A stretch of 64,000 nucleotides of DNA from Proteobacteria bacterium ST_bin14 (GCA_002083655.1 MSXR01000013.1:1-64000), one strand, 5' to 3'. Shown: positions 27,388-36,934, numbered from the stretch's first letter. Numbers and translations: made by a program. The notes: generated by a model not told the origin, from the sequence alone.

Positions 27388-27406
27388 TCGATTCCGGAAT
27401 CGATCA
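27385..27406. promoter_or_regulatory. 22-bp perfect palindrome between araC-type and hydroxylase genes
   Basis: TGATCGATTCC followed by its exact complement GGAATCGATCA, with no spacer. The first three bases are the regulator's TGA stop. No T tract follows, so an operator is at least as likely as a terminator. It lies 78 bp before the hydroxylase ATG. Confidence 0.5.
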
Positions 27407-27483
27407 ATCGCGTTTCAACCCCGCGCGGCGGGGCGCCTGATGTTACGGCATGGCGATCTCGTCACCGCGAGGGAGCTACAGAT

Positions 27484-28305
27484 ATGATCGACCTTATCCC
27501 GACGGCCACGGCAATCATTGCCGAACTGGCCGATTCTTTCGTGTTCAACTTCAAACGCTATGCGATTGCCGCGACGGTGATTGCGATACTGGTATGGACG
27601 TTGAAGCGCACCGCATGGCGCAGCCGCCAAATCCAAAAACGCAGTCCGGGCTTTGCCGATTTTCGCCGCGAGTTTCTGGCATCTGTTGGTGCGATCATGG
27701 TTTTTGCGGTGCTGAACATTTTTCTGAACTGGGGATTCCGGATCGGCATTTTCCACGATTACCAGGGCACGCAGAGCCTGTGGGTGGTGGCGCTGTTCTT
27801 TGCCGCGATGACGCTGGGCCACGACACATATTATTACTGGACTCACCGGGCGATGCACACGCGGTTGCTGTTTCGCACAGTCCACCGGTATCATCATCGT
27901 TCGGTGACGCCATCGCCCTGGACCGCGTATAGCTTTTCGCTGCCGGAAGCCGCGCTGAACTTCATCTATCTGCCGGTGTGGCTGTATTTCATCCCAACGC
28001 CGCAGGATGCGATCTGGTCTTATGTGATCTTCCAGATCATCCGCAACACGATGCAGCACGCCGGGCTGGAACTCCACCCGCGCGGCACAGCTACTCACCC
28101 GATTGGCAAATGGATCGTCACCACCACGCACCATGACATGCACCATGGCGGGGGCTTCACCCATAATTATGGGGCGTGGTTCACCTTTTGGGACAAGCTG
28201 ATGGGCACGGAGCACCCCGCCTATGTCGACACGTTCAACCGCGTCACAGCGCCCGCAGGTGCTAATGTTCCCGACACCCCTTGCCCGAAGGGCACGCCCG
28301 CGTAA
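27484..28305 (+). CDS. Sterol desaturase/fatty acid hydroxylase family membrane protein
   Basis: 273 aa, four to five membrane helices and the di-iron histidine clusters of this superfamily: GHDTYYYWTHRAMH (HxxxxxxxH), HRYHHRS (HxxHH), NTMQHAGLELHP and TTHHDMHHGG (HHxxHH). The typical partner sentence 'HRYHHRSVTPSPWTAYSFS' and WFTFWDKLMGTEHP are present. Such enzymes hydroxylate or desaturate lipids or carotenoids with O2; the substrate is unknown. Start ATG 27484 follows a GAGGGAG site. Downstream of a membrane AraC-type regulator, which may control it. Confidence 0.9.
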   Translation: MIDLIPTATAIIAELADSFVFNFKRYAIAATVIAILVWTLKRTAWRSRQIQKRSPGFADFRREFLASVGAIMVFAVLNIFLNWGFRIGIFHDYQGTQSLWVVALFFAAMTLGHDTYYYWTHRAMHTRLLFRTVHRYHHRSVTPSPWTAYSFSLPEAALNFIYLPVWLYFIPTPQDAIWSYVIFQIIRNTMQHAGLELHPRGTATHPIGKWIVTTTHHDMHHGGGFTHNYGAWFTFWDKLMGTEHPAYVDTFNRVTAPAGANVPDTPCPKGTPA

Positions 28306-28316
28306 GAACGGCGGCT

Positions 28317-29330
28317 ATGACCAGTCTCGACTCCTTCATCACCGGCCTGCCCAAGGCCGAACTGCACCTGCACATAGAGGGCAGCCTGGAACCCGAGATG
28401 ATGGTGGCGCTGGCCGCGCGCAACCGGGTGGCGATTCCGTTCAAGACTGTAGAGGAAGTTCGCGCAGCCTATAGCTTCACCCAGCTGCAGGATTTCCTCG
28501 ACATCTATTATGCGGGTGCAGACGTGTTGCGCACTGAGCAGGATTTCCACGATCTGGCGCTCGCCTATTTTGATCGCGCGGCAGCGGACGGTGTGGTGCA
28601 TGCGGAGATTTTCTTCGATCCGCAAACGCACACGGATCGCGGCATTCCGTTTCAGGTGGTGGCTGACGGGCTGCTGGCCGGCATGGCGGCAGCACAGGCA
28701 AAGCACGGGATGACCGCGCAATTGATCCTGTGCTTTTTGCGGCATCTGGATGAGGATGCCGCCTTTGCGACGCTGAAAGCCGCCGATCCCTGGCTTGATC
28801 GGATCGCTGGCGTTGGCCTTGATTCGTCTGAAATGGGCCACCCGCCCGAAAAATTCGCGCGGGTGTTTGGAGCAGCAGGGGCGATGGGCCTGAAGCGCGT
28901 CGCCCATGCCGGGGAGGAGGGCCCGCCTGATTATGTGTGGCAGGCGCTTGATATGCTGGCGATTGACCGGCTTGACCATGGCAACCGCGCGCTGGAAGAT
29001 CCGGTGTTGATGGCGCGGCTGGCGCGGACCGGCATGACGTTGACAGTGTGCCCATTGTCGAACCTGAAGCTGTGCGTGGTGCCCGATATGGCCGCGCACC
29101 CGATTGACGCGATGCTGCGCGCTGGGCTGCGCGCAACGATCAATTCGGACGACCCGGCCTATTTCGGGGGCTACATCGCCGACAACTACCGCGCGGCGGC
29201 GGCAGGGCGGGCATTATCGCGTGCCGATCTGGTGCTGCTGGCGCGCAATTCCTTTCTGGGTTCGTTCCTGCCGGATGATGCTGTGGCCGGGCACCTGACC
29301 AGGCTTGATGCCTATGCGGCGGCGCAGTGA
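28317..29330 (+). CDS. Adenine deaminase (adenosine-deaminase fold)
   Basis: 337 aa from ATG 28317. TIM-barrel metal deaminase: LPKAELHLHIEGSLEPEM (HxH zinc ligands), RVAHAGEEGP (His and catalytic Glu), LDHGNRAL, and INSDDPAYFGGYIADNY (Asp ligands). The segment VVHAEIFFDPQTHTDRGIPF and LDSSEMGHPPEKFARVF are of the adenine-deaminase subgroup rather than classic adenosine deaminase, so the expected reaction is adenine to hypoxanthine. It overlaps the phosphoribosyltransferase gene (TGATG), giving a purine-salvage pair. Adenosine as substrate cannot be excluded. Confidence 0.85.
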   Translation: MTSLDSFITGLPKAELHLHIEGSLEPEMMVALAARNRVAIPFKTVEEVRAAYSFTQLQDFLDIYYAGADVLRTEQDFHDLALAYFDRAAADGVVHAEIFFDPQTHTDRGIPFQVVADGLLAGMAAAQAKHGMTAQLILCFLRHLDEDAAFATLKAADPWLDRIAGVGLDSSEMGHPPEKFARVFGAAGAMGLKRVAHAGEEGPPDYVWQALDMLAIDRLDHGNRALEDPVLMARLARTGMTLTVCPLSNLKLCVVPDMAAHPIDAMLRAGLRATINSDDPAYFGGYIADNYRAAAAGRALSRADLVLLARNSFLGSFLPDDAVAGHLTRLDAYAAAQ

Positions 29331-29845
29331 TGCCGGTTTTTACCCCCATTTCGCAGGAACGCTTTGTTGATCACGTCATGGTGCTGGCCGCACGGATCAC
29401 CGCTGACGATTGGGTGCCATCCTATTTGATCGGCATCGGCCGCGGCGGTCTGGTGCCGGCGACTTTCCTTAGCCATGCCTGCGGTTTGCCGATGCTGTCA
29501 GTCGATTATTCCAGCAAGGTGGAGGAGTTTGCGGACGGTGCGCTCGCCCGATTGGCGGCGCGAACCCGAGGTGGCGACAAGCTGCTGTTCGTCGACGATA
29601 TCAACGATACTGGCGGCACGATCAGCCGGCTGCGCTCAATTTTGGCCGAACAAGGAGCCGTCGCGGGCAGCATCCGTTTTGCAACGCTGATCGATAACAG
29701 CCGTTCGGCCGAGCGGGTGGAATATCATGCCGACATTATTGACCGGGCGGTGACAAAGGACTGGTTTGTGTTTCCCTGGGAAGCCGTCGCCCCGCAGGCA
29801 ACGCTGACAGAGGATGCCGCGGCGGTGCCAGAACGGACTGCCTGA
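29330..29845 (+). CDS. Purine phosphoribosyltransferase
   Basis: 171 aa, type I PRTase fold. The PRPP-binding motif is LLFVDDINDTGGTISRL at about residues 85-101 and the PP loop is GIGRGGLVPATFLSH at 36-49. Context (immediately after an adenine deaminase) suggests use of hypoxanthine, guanine or xanthine to form the nucleotide, completing salvage of adenine to IMP. ATG 29330 overlaps the preceding stop by one base; an in-frame GTG at 29327 is less likely. Convergent with the receiver gene, one base apart. Confidence 0.85.
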   Translation: MPVFTPISQERFVDHVMVLAARITADDWVPSYLIGIGRGGLVPATFLSHACGLPMLSVDYSSKVEEFADGALARLAARTRGGDKLLFVDDINDTGGTISRLRSILAEQGAVAGSIRFATLIDNSRSAERVEYHADIIDRAVTKDWFVFPWEAVAPQATLTEDAAAVPERTA

Positions 29846-30208
29846 TCAGGCTTGCATGGGCTCAAGCCCAGCGATTGCCCGCTCCATACTGTCCATCGTG
29901 AACGGCTTTGACAGGACGGCTCGGTCCTCAAACCGCTCGGCAATCCCACTGCCGCTGCCGCCGCTGGCAAACATGAACGGTACGCCTGCTGCGGCCAGCG
30001 CATCGGCAATCGCGTCACTGGTTTCGCCGCCCGTTAAATTGACATCCAGGATGGCAGCATCAATGCCGCCGCGCGCAACCGCCGCCAGACCGTCAGCAAC
30101 GCAATCGACCGGCCCGACGATTTTTTTGCCCAGAAGTTCAAGGAAATCCTCGATCATCATCGCAATCAGAGGTTCGTCCTCAACGACTAAAATGGTGTTC
30201 AGCGACAT
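29846..30208 (-). CDS. Single-domain response regulator
   Basis: 120 aa, a receiver domain and nothing else. Acidic pocket E10-D11-E12 (VVEDEPLI), phospho-acceptor Asp55 (AAILDVNLTGGE) and conserved Lys101 (VLSKPF). No output domain, so it acts by protein contact or as a phosphate sink. It lies 40 bp downstream of the CckA-like kinase on the same strand and may be co-transcribed, but partnership is inference. Confidence 0.9.
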   Translation of the reverse strand: MSLNTILVVEDEPLIAMMIEDFLELLGKKIVGPVDCVADGLAAVARGGIDAAILDVNLTGGETSDAIADALAAAGVPFMFASGGSGSGIAERFEDRAVLSKPFTMDSMERAIAGLEPMQA

Positions 30209-30247
30209 CGCCCGGCTTAGAGCCTAGTTATGCCGCCGCGCCAAGCA

Positions 30248-32653
30248 TCATTTGGCGGCCAGCGCATCACGCGCGGCCTCAGCAAGCTGCTGCACTGAAA
30301 ATGGCTTGGCGAGGAAAGCGACATTGTCGAGGTCAATCGATTTGCGCAGTTGTTCTTCGGCATAGCCCGACATGAACAGGATCGGCAGATCGGGATACTG
30401 CTCGCGGGCGTGGCGCACCATTGTGGGGCCGTCCATCATCGGCATGACCACGTCTGAAATCAGCAGATCAGGGCGCGGATGGGTTTCCAACAATTCAAGC
30501 GCCGCTTCGCCATGTTCGGCGGTCAGCACGGTATAGCCCTGGCGGGTCAGCGCGCGCTCGGCAACGGCGCGCACCATATCTTCATCCTCAACCAGCAATA
30601 TCGTGCCACTTCCCCATAGCTCACCCGCCTTTGCCTTGGGCGGCGACGGGGCGGCCTTTGCCGGCGCCGCCGCAGTGTGGACCGGCAGGTAAATCGTGAA
30701 TACCGTGCCCTGCCCCGGCCCCGCTGCCGTTTTCGATTCGGCAAAAATATAGCCGCCCGATTGCTTCACGATGCCGTACACCGTGGACAGCCCCAGCCCG
30801 GTGCCCTTGCCAACTTCCTTGGTGGTGAAAAACGGTTCGAAGATTTTCGGCAGAATATCCGGCGCAATACCGGTGCCGGTGTCCGATATCCTGATTGCGG
30901 TATAATCGGCGACCGGCAATATTTCGGAATCCATCGCGCGCACATCAGCCGCCGTCACGGTCAGCGTCTGGATGGTCAGCGTGCCACCGCCGCGCCCATT
31001 CTTGCCCAACATCGCATCGCGCGCGTTGACGGCCAGGTTCATCACCACCTGTTCAAGCTGCCCTGGATCAGCGCGCACTGGCCCCAGATTGCGGCCATGC
31101 GTTACCGTTAGCGTCACCGTTTCGCCCAGCAGCCGCTTGAGCAGGTTTGACACTTCGGAAATCACGTCGGGCAATTGCAGAATTTGCGGCCGCAGCGTTT
31201 GCTGGCGCGAAAAGGCGAGCAATTGCCGCGTCAGGCTGGCTGCGCGGTTTGAATTGGCGCGAATCTGCTGGATATCGTCATAATCGCTGTCGCCGGGCGA
31301 ATGGCGCATCAGCATCAAATCGCAGTGGCCGATGATGGCGGTGAGGATGTTGTTGAAATCATGCGCCACGCCGCCCGCTAGCTGGCCAACCGCTTGCATC
31401 TTGGTTGCTTGCGCCACTTCACGCTTCAGCCGGTTTTCCTCGCCATTATCCTTCAGGCTCAGCAGCACAGCCGCCTCCCCCAGCCCCCGCGCACCGGCGA
31501 TGGAAAGCGCGACGGGCTCATCAGGCCGGTCACGCAGCCGCACCGCCATATCGGTGCTGTGGGTGGCACCGCCAGCAAAGCGGCGCACGGCATCTGCCAC
31601 CGCCGCCTTGTCCTCACGCACCACAAGATCGCCGGGGTATAGCGGCGGGGCGGCGGGATCGACATCGGCTGCCCGCACAAACGCGTCGTTCATCTGGAGG
31701 AAACGGCCCTCCCGGTCGATCAGCGCGATCCCGAACGGCATCAGCGACACCAGGCTGCGGATATGCGCCGATGCGCCCGCGCCAATTGCCGGGCCGGCCG
31801 CTGCCTCTTCGTCGAGCAGCGCGACGAGCAGCGGGGCGTCATCCCCCTCAATAAACGGGATTTGCACGACGCGTAACGGTGTACCGGCCAGTCCCTCGCG
31901 TTCAAAGCGGACCATCCCCTGTCCGTCCGTCACCAGGAAACGCGCGAAATCGCGGCCCGCAATCGCGCCTTCCTCATGCCCCATCGCGCGCAACCGGAAC
32001 ACGCGATTAGCGCTGCGGATGCGCCCTTCTGCGGTAATCAGCGCGGCCATGATCCCGCTGGCCGCCAGCCGGTTGCCAATCGCGCCAACGATCATGGCCT
32101 CCATGTTCGTCGCCAGATCGGCGCCTTGTGCGCCTGCAAAGCGCCAGACAAGCATATCCTCTGCCGCCCCGGCGCGCTCAACATGCGCCGCGATTGGCCC
32201 GGCATCGATCATCAACCGCTCGACGTGAGCACTGCCGTCACGCCACGCCGTCCGCCCGGCGTCTGCAAGCGTTGCGATTCCCGCTTCGCCAACCGGCAGG
32301 TTCGGCGGCGTGGGATAGCCATTGAAAACCGCCTGATAGCGATCATTGGCGCACACCAGCCGACCTGCGCGGTCCGTAACCGCAACAGCATCAGGGGTGG
32401 CAGCTGCCAGCGCGCGCGCCACTGACCAATCAATGTCGATTTCGGCGGCGGCAGCGGGCGCAAAGGCCGTTCGTAGCACCACCACCGTGCCGGCCAGCAC
32501 GATCGCCGCGGCAACAAACCCCGCCGCGAACACGGCATCACCCACCACGCCCAGAATTACCAGTGCTGCCGCAACACCGCACCCCACCGCGATCATCGCA
32601 GCGGTAAGCAGCGACCGCGCAGCCGGGGGGGACGAGGTTGGAATACTAGCCAT
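30248..32653 (-). CDS. cckA: Cell-cycle hybrid histidine kinase CckA
   Basis: 801 aa. Two membrane helices at about 16-36 and 40-60, PAS-like sensory domains (roughly 75-180, 185-285 and 297-405), dimerisation/phosphoacceptor helix with His431 (GGVAHDFNNILTAIIGHCDL), HATPase domain (NLAVNARDAM; DTGTGIAPDILPKIFEPFFT; GKGTGLGLSTVYGIVKQSGG) and a C-terminal receiver with Asp734 (LISDVVMPMMDG) and Lys783. The stretch around the phospho-His is the alphaproteobacterial CckA form. CckA feeds phosphate through ChpT to CtrA and controls cell cycle and motility. Neither ChpT nor CtrA is in the window. Confidence 0.92.
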   Translation of the reverse strand: MASIPTSSPPAARSLLTAAMIAVGCGVAAALVILGVVGDAVFAAGFVAAAIVLAGTVVVLRTAFAPAAAAEIDIDWSVARALAAATPDAVAVTDRAGRLVCANDRYQAVFNGYPTPPNLPVGEAGIATLADAGRTAWRDGSAHVERLMIDAGPIAAHVERAGAAEDMLVWRFAGAQGADLATNMEAMIVGAIGNRLAASGIMAALITAEGRIRSANRVFRLRAMGHEEGAIAGRDFARFLVTDGQGMVRFEREGLAGTPLRVVQIPFIEGDDAPLLVALLDEEAAAGPAIGAGASAHIRSLVSLMPFGIALIDREGRFLQMNDAFVRAADVDPAAPPLYPGDLVVREDKAAVADAVRRFAGGATHSTDMAVRLRDRPDEPVALSIAGARGLGEAAVLLSLKDNGEENRLKREVAQATKMQAVGQLAGGVAHDFNNILTAIIGHCDLMLMRHSPGDSDYDDIQQIRANSNRAASLTRQLLAFSRQQTLRPQILQLPDVISEVSNLLKRLLGETVTLTVTHGRNLGPVRADPGQLEQVVMNLAVNARDAMLGKNGRGGGTLTIQTLTVTAADVRAMDSEILPVADYTAIRISDTGTGIAPDILPKIFEPFFTTKEVGKGTGLGLSTVYGIVKQSGGYIFAESKTAAGPGQGTVFTIYLPVHTAAAPAKAAPSPPKAKAGELWGSGTILLVEDEDMVRAVAERALTRQGYTVLTAEHGEAALELLETHPRPDLLISDVVMPMMDGPTMVRHAREQYPDLPILFMSGYAEEQLRKSIDLDNVAFLAKPFSVQQLAEAARDALAAK

Positions 32654-32717
32654 CCCCCCTCTTTGGCGCGGCTTGCGTTGTGGTCAAGCAGCTAGCAGCG
32701 CTAGTTGACGGACAAGC

Positions 32718-34769
32718 TTACCAAATGCGCACGCGGCTTTCCGGCTTGAGCACCAGCTTCTGACCGTCTTTGGGGGCAAACGCCGCATACCAGGGATCAA
32801 GATTGCGGACGATCCACGCGCGCTGTTCGCCCGGTGCGTGCGGATCGGTGAGCAGGCGGTTGCGCAAATCGGCCTCACGGTGCTTTCGCCGCCACACTTG
32901 CGCCCAGCCCAGGTAAAAGCGCTGATCGCCGGTCATCCCGTCAATCACCGGCGCATCCTTGCCGCCAAGCGACGCGTGATAGGCGTCATATGCGGCGGAC
33001 AGCCCGGCCAGATCAGCGGTATTTTCGCCCAGCGTCAGGCCGCCCTTCACATGGAAACCCGGCAGCGGCTCATATGCGTCATATTGCGCAACCAGCTTGG
33101 CAGTGCGCGCCTTGAACGCGGCGATATCAGCATCGGTCCACCACTGGGTCAGTTTGCCGGTCAGGTCATATTTTGAACCCTGATCGTCGAAATGATGGCT
33201 CATTTCATGGCCGATGACCGCGCCAATACCGCCATAATTCACCGCCGGATCAGCCTTGGGATCAAAAAATGGCGGCTGCAGGATCGCAGCCGGAAAGGTG
33301 ATCGCAACCAGCGTCGGGTTGGCCTGCGCGTTCACCGTCATCGGTGCCAGGCCCCATTCCCAGCGATAGATTGGCTTGCCAAGCTTGGCGGCGTTATAAT
33401 TTTGCTGCCAGCGATTGGAGCGCAGCTTGTTGCCGAATGCGTCGCCACTGCGGATCATCAGTGCCGAATAATCACGCCATTTGTCAGGGTAGCCGATCCG
33501 CGGCGTAAACGCGGCAAGCTTGGCATGTGCCTTCACCTTGGTTTCGGGCGACATCCATTCCAGATTGTCGAGCCGAACGTTCATCGCCGCGATGACATTC
33601 TTGACGAGCAGATCCACTGCTGCCTTGGTCGCGGGCGGGAAATAGCGCGCGACATAGATTTTGGAGACATCATCGGTAATCGCGCCGGATGTCCAGCTGA
33701 CGGCACGCTTCCACCGCGCCTGTTGTTCGGGCGTGCCGCGCAGCACCGTGCCCGAAAAGGCAAAATTTGCGGCATCAAAACGCCGGGGCAACACATCGGA
33801 AAAACTGTCGAAAGACCGGATGATCAACTGATCCTTCAGCACCTCAACCGGCGTCGCGGCGATCAGTGCGGCCATTTTGGTGATCGCGGTCGGCTGGCCA
33901 ACCACCACCGATTCAACCGGTGTACCGACACCTGCAAAATAAGTGGCAAAATCAAAACCCGGTGCCATGGACTGCAAATCGGCAACGCGCATCTTGTTAT
34001 AGGTTTTGTCGGCGTCACGGCTTTCAATCCGCGTCCAGTGCGCGCGCGCAATCTCGGTTTCAAAATCGACGATCGCCTTGGCGCGCGCCGCCGCTCGTGG
34101 TTCGCCAGCCAGGGTAAACATCTTGGCGATATGGGTCTGATAGGCGGTACGCGTTTCGACCAGCTTGGCATCGGTGCTCAAATAATAATCGCGGTCAGGC
34201 AGGCCCAGCCCGCCCTGACGCACGCTGACGGTGTACACATCAGGTTGTTTTTGATCCGCGCCAACACCGCTGCCGAACGGCACGCTGACGCCATTACGAT
34301 CCGCCTGCGCGACCAGCGCGGCATAGCCTGCCTTGGTCTTCAGCGCCTTGATCTGGGCAAGCCATGGCATAATCGGGGCCAGCCCCTTTGCCTCAATCGT
34401 CTTTGTATCGAGATAGGTGGCATAGCCGCGCCCGATCTTTGATTTCGGGTCTTTCGCCGCTGTCTCCAGCAACCCGCGCGTGCGCAGTTGCGATACATCC
34501 TGCAGCACATCAAACGCGCTATAGCTTGGCTTGTCGGCGGGAATTGCTGTGTTCTTCAGCCAGGTGCCGCTGGCAAAGGCAAAGAAATCATCACCCGGCG
34601 CCACGTCAGGCTGCATGCCCGCTGCGTCAAAGCCGTAGCTGCCGATCTCAGGCCTGTCCGCGCTTTTTGGCGCACTGGCCGCCGCTTGCGGCTGCCCCAT
34701 GGCAACGCTGGCCAGCGCGCCGCTGAGCGCCAGGGTGGAAACAGCGGCGATCATTCGCAGTGGACGCAT
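32718..34769 (-). CDS. M13-family (neprilysin/PepO-like) zinc metallopeptidase, copy A
   Basis: Secreted endopeptidase of about 683 aa. Signal peptide from ATG 34769 (MRPLRMIAAVSTLALSGALA). The zinc site is VIGHEMSHHFDD plus the downstream GENTADLAG with the third ligand Glu and supporting Asp. The peptide-binding NAYxxP motif appears here as NAQANP, with Gln in place of Tyr. Ends in RVRIW; the usual C-terminal Cys of eukaryotic members is absent. It is a tandem paralogue of the next gene, with near-identical blocks around the zinc site (PFFDPKADPAVNYGGIGAVI). Confidence 0.92.
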   Translation of the reverse strand: MRPLRMIAAVSTLALSGALASVAMGQPQAAASAPKSADRPEIGSYGFDAAGMQPDVAPGDDFFAFASGTWLKNTAIPADKPSYSAFDVLQDVSQLRTRGLLETAAKDPKSKIGRGYATYLDTKTIEAKGLAPIMPWLAQIKALKTKAGYAALVAQADRNGVSVPFGSGVGADQKQPDVYTVSVRQGGLGLPDRDYYLSTDAKLVETRTAYQTHIAKMFTLAGEPRAAARAKAIVDFETEIARAHWTRIESRDADKTYNKMRVADLQSMAPGFDFATYFAGVGTPVESVVVGQPTAITKMAALIAATPVEVLKDQLIIRSFDSFSDVLPRRFDAANFAFSGTVLRGTPEQQARWKRAVSWTSGAITDDVSKIYVARYFPPATKAAVDLLVKNVIAAMNVRLDNLEWMSPETKVKAHAKLAAFTPRIGYPDKWRDYSALMIRSGDAFGNKLRSNRWQQNYNAAKLGKPIYRWEWGLAPMTVNAQANPTLVAITFPAAILQPPFFDPKADPAVNYGGIGAVIGHEMSHHFDDQGSKYDLTGKLTQWWTDADIAAFKARTAKLVAQYDAYEPLPGFHVKGGLTLGENTADLAGLSAAYDAYHASLGGKDAPVIDGMTGDQRFYLGWAQVWRRKHREADLRNRLLTDPHAPGEQRAWIVRNLDPWYAAFAPKDGQKLVLKPESRVRIW

Positions 34770-34807
34770 GGCAAAACTCCCCAAGTCTCAATTTTTATTG
34801 CAATGGA

Positions 34808-34835
34808 AAGGGCGGCTCCACGCGAAGCCGCCCTT
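34808..34835 (-). terminator. Hairpin between the two M13 peptidase genes
   Basis: 10-bp perfect stem AAGGGCGGCT (34808-34817) / AGCCGCCCTT (34826-34835) with an 8-base loop, immediately after the stop of copy B and 39 bp before the start of copy A. Only a short T run follows on the minus strand, so it may attenuate rather than fully stop transcription. Confidence 0.55.
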
Positions 34836-34840
34836 GAAGA

Positions 34841-36934
34841 TTACCAGATGCGGATACGGTCCGCCGGGGCCAGATAAACCTTGTCCCCCGGCTTTGCCCC
34901 GAATGCCGCATACCAGGCGTCCAGGTTACGCACCGTCGCCGTGCGGAATGGACCGGGCGAATGCGGATCCGAAAGCAATTGTGATCGCAGCGCCGGCTCG
35001 CGGAACTTGATGCGCCACACCTGCGCCCACCCCAGATAGAAACGCTGATCGCCCGTCAGCCCGCCAATCACCGGTGCCGGCTTTCCCTTCAACGACCGGT
35101 GATAGGCATCAAGCGCCACCGTCAACCCCGCCAGATCGGCAATATTTTCGCCCAACGTCAGCCCGCCCTGCACATGCTGGCCTGGGATTGGTTCATAGGC
35201 ATCATATTGTTTTACAAGCTTATTAGTGAATGCATCGAAGCGCTCGACATCTTGGTTGGTCCACCAATCAGCCAATTTTCCGGTTGGATCATATTTGCGG
35301 CCCTGATCATCGAAATGATGGCTGATCTCATGACCGATTACCGCGCCAATACCGCCATAGTTCACCGCCGGATCGGCCTTTGCATCAAAGAACGGCGGCT
35401 GCAAAATCGCCGCCGGGAACACAATTTCGTTCATCGGCGGGTTGGCATAGGCATTGATCGTCATCGGCGTCATGAACCATTCGGTCCGATCGATCGGCTG
35501 GCCCAGCTTCGCCAGATCGCGCTGATACTCAAACAGGTTCGCGGCCGCGACATTGGTGACCAGATCATCGCGCGTGATGTTCAGCGCCGAATAATCGCGC
35601 CACCGGCTGGGATATCCGATCTTGGCGGTGAATGACGCCAGCTTGGTGCGCGCCTTCACCTTGGTTTCAGGGGCCATCCATTCGAGTTTGTCGATCCGCG
35701 CACCCATCGCGGCGACGACATTTTTTACCAGCTCATCGGCCTTGGCCTTGGATTCAGCGGGGAAATAGCGGGCGACATATTCCTTGCCGATTTCCTCGCC
35801 CAGCCCGGCGCTCACCAGGGCAACGCCGCGCTTCCAGCGATCGCGCTGTTGCGGCTGGCCCGACAGCACCGTGCCGTAAAACGCAAACACCGTGTCGTCG
35901 AAGCTTTTGGGCAAATAGCCGGCATAGCTGCGCGCCAGGCGGAGCAGGGCGTAATCCTGCAACACGGCGACCGGTGTTTCGGCAAATACCTTTGCCTCGC
36001 CCGTCACCGCACTGGGCTGTGCGACCAGGAACGTCTGTTGATTACCGACGCCCAGCGCGTCGCGCATTTCCTCCCAGGGATAGCCGGGGGCCTTGGCAGC
36101 AAAATCTGCCGCTGACCATTTATTGTACGTTTTGTCGGCATCGCGCGATTCAATCCGCGTCCAATGTACCGTCGCCAGGCTCTTTTCGAACGCGAATACT
36201 GCAGCCGCGCGCGCTTCCGCATCGCTTTCACCCAGCATGCCCAGCATCTTGACCAGATAGGCCTGATAGGCGGTGCGCGCCGCCGACAGCTTGGCATCGT
36301 CTTTCAGATAATAATCGCGGTCAGGCAGGCTGATTCCGCTTTGGCCGACATTGACGATGTAGTTTTCAGGGGCCTTGTCATCCTGCCCCACGCCAACGCC
36401 GAACAGCCCGCCAACGCCGTAGCGTTGCAGCTTTGCCATTTCCACAGCGAGCGCGGTCTTGTCCGTCGCGCCCTTAATGGCGGCAATCCACGGCTTGATC
36501 GGCGCAATACCGCGCGCTTCGATTGCGGCCTGATCCATGAAGCTGGCGTAGTAATCGCCAATCTTGCTGCCGGGTTTGGCGGCTGCACCGTCGAGAATGA
36601 CCCGCGTTTGCGCCAGTGAGCGATCCTGCAGCATGTTGAACATGCCATATGACGCCCGATCAGCCGGAATTTCGGTTTTGCTGTACCAAGTGCCGCCAGC
36701 GAAAGTGGCAAAGTCTTCGCCCGGTTTCACGCTGCGGTCCATGCCGTCAATGTCAAAGCCAAAGCTGCCAATTTCGGCGCCGGTTTTGCTGGCGGATTTG
36801 ACAGGCGTTTGGGCGGACGTTTTGGCTGGGGTTTTTGCGGCCGGCGCAGCTGGCGTGGCGCCGTTGCGGGCAAGTGCGCCGCCGGTGAGCGCAACGGTGG
36901 CGAGGAGCGAGGTAACGAAAACAGACTTCCGCAT
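34841..36934 (-). CDS. M13-family (neprilysin/PepO-like) zinc metallopeptidase, copy B
   Basis: 697 aa, signal peptide MRKSVFVTSLLATVALTGGA followed by a Thr/Lys/Pro/Ala-rich linker. Zinc site VIGHEISHHFDDQG and GENIADLAG, substrate motif NAYANP, all intact. M13 enzymes cleave oligopeptides in the periplasm or at the surface. Upstream of copy A on the same strand; the pair is most simply a tandem duplication. A TTGACA about 80 bp before the start is a plausible promoter element and AAGGA precedes the ATG. Confidence 0.93.
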   Translation of the reverse strand: MRKSVFVTSLLATVALTGGALARNGATPAAPAAKTPAKTSAQTPVKSASKTGAEIGSFGFDIDGMDRSVKPGEDFATFAGGTWYSKTEIPADRASYGMFNMLQDRSLAQTRVILDGAAAKPGSKIGDYYASFMDQAAIEARGIAPIKPWIAAIKGATDKTALAVEMAKLQRYGVGGLFGVGVGQDDKAPENYIVNVGQSGISLPDRDYYLKDDAKLSAARTAYQAYLVKMLGMLGESDAEARAAAVFAFEKSLATVHWTRIESRDADKTYNKWSAADFAAKAPGYPWEEMRDALGVGNQQTFLVAQPSAVTGEAKVFAETPVAVLQDYALLRLARSYAGYLPKSFDDTVFAFYGTVLSGQPQQRDRWKRGVALVSAGLGEEIGKEYVARYFPAESKAKADELVKNVVAAMGARIDKLEWMAPETKVKARTKLASFTAKIGYPSRWRDYSALNITRDDLVTNVAAANLFEYQRDLAKLGQPIDRTEWFMTPMTINAYANPPMNEIVFPAAILQPPFFDAKADPAVNYGGIGAVIGHEISHHFDDQGRKYDPTGKLADWWTNQDVERFDAFTNKLVKQYDAYEPIPGQHVQGGLTLGENIADLAGLTVALDAYHRSLKGKPAPVIGGLTGDQRFYLGWAQVWRIKFREPALRSQLLSDPHSPGPFRTATVRNLDAWYAAFGAKPGDKVYLAPADRIRIW

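Noticed and set aside
33192..34442. 416-codon plus-strand ORF over M13 peptidase copy A
   Set aside because: Antisense shadow of the conserved peptidase.
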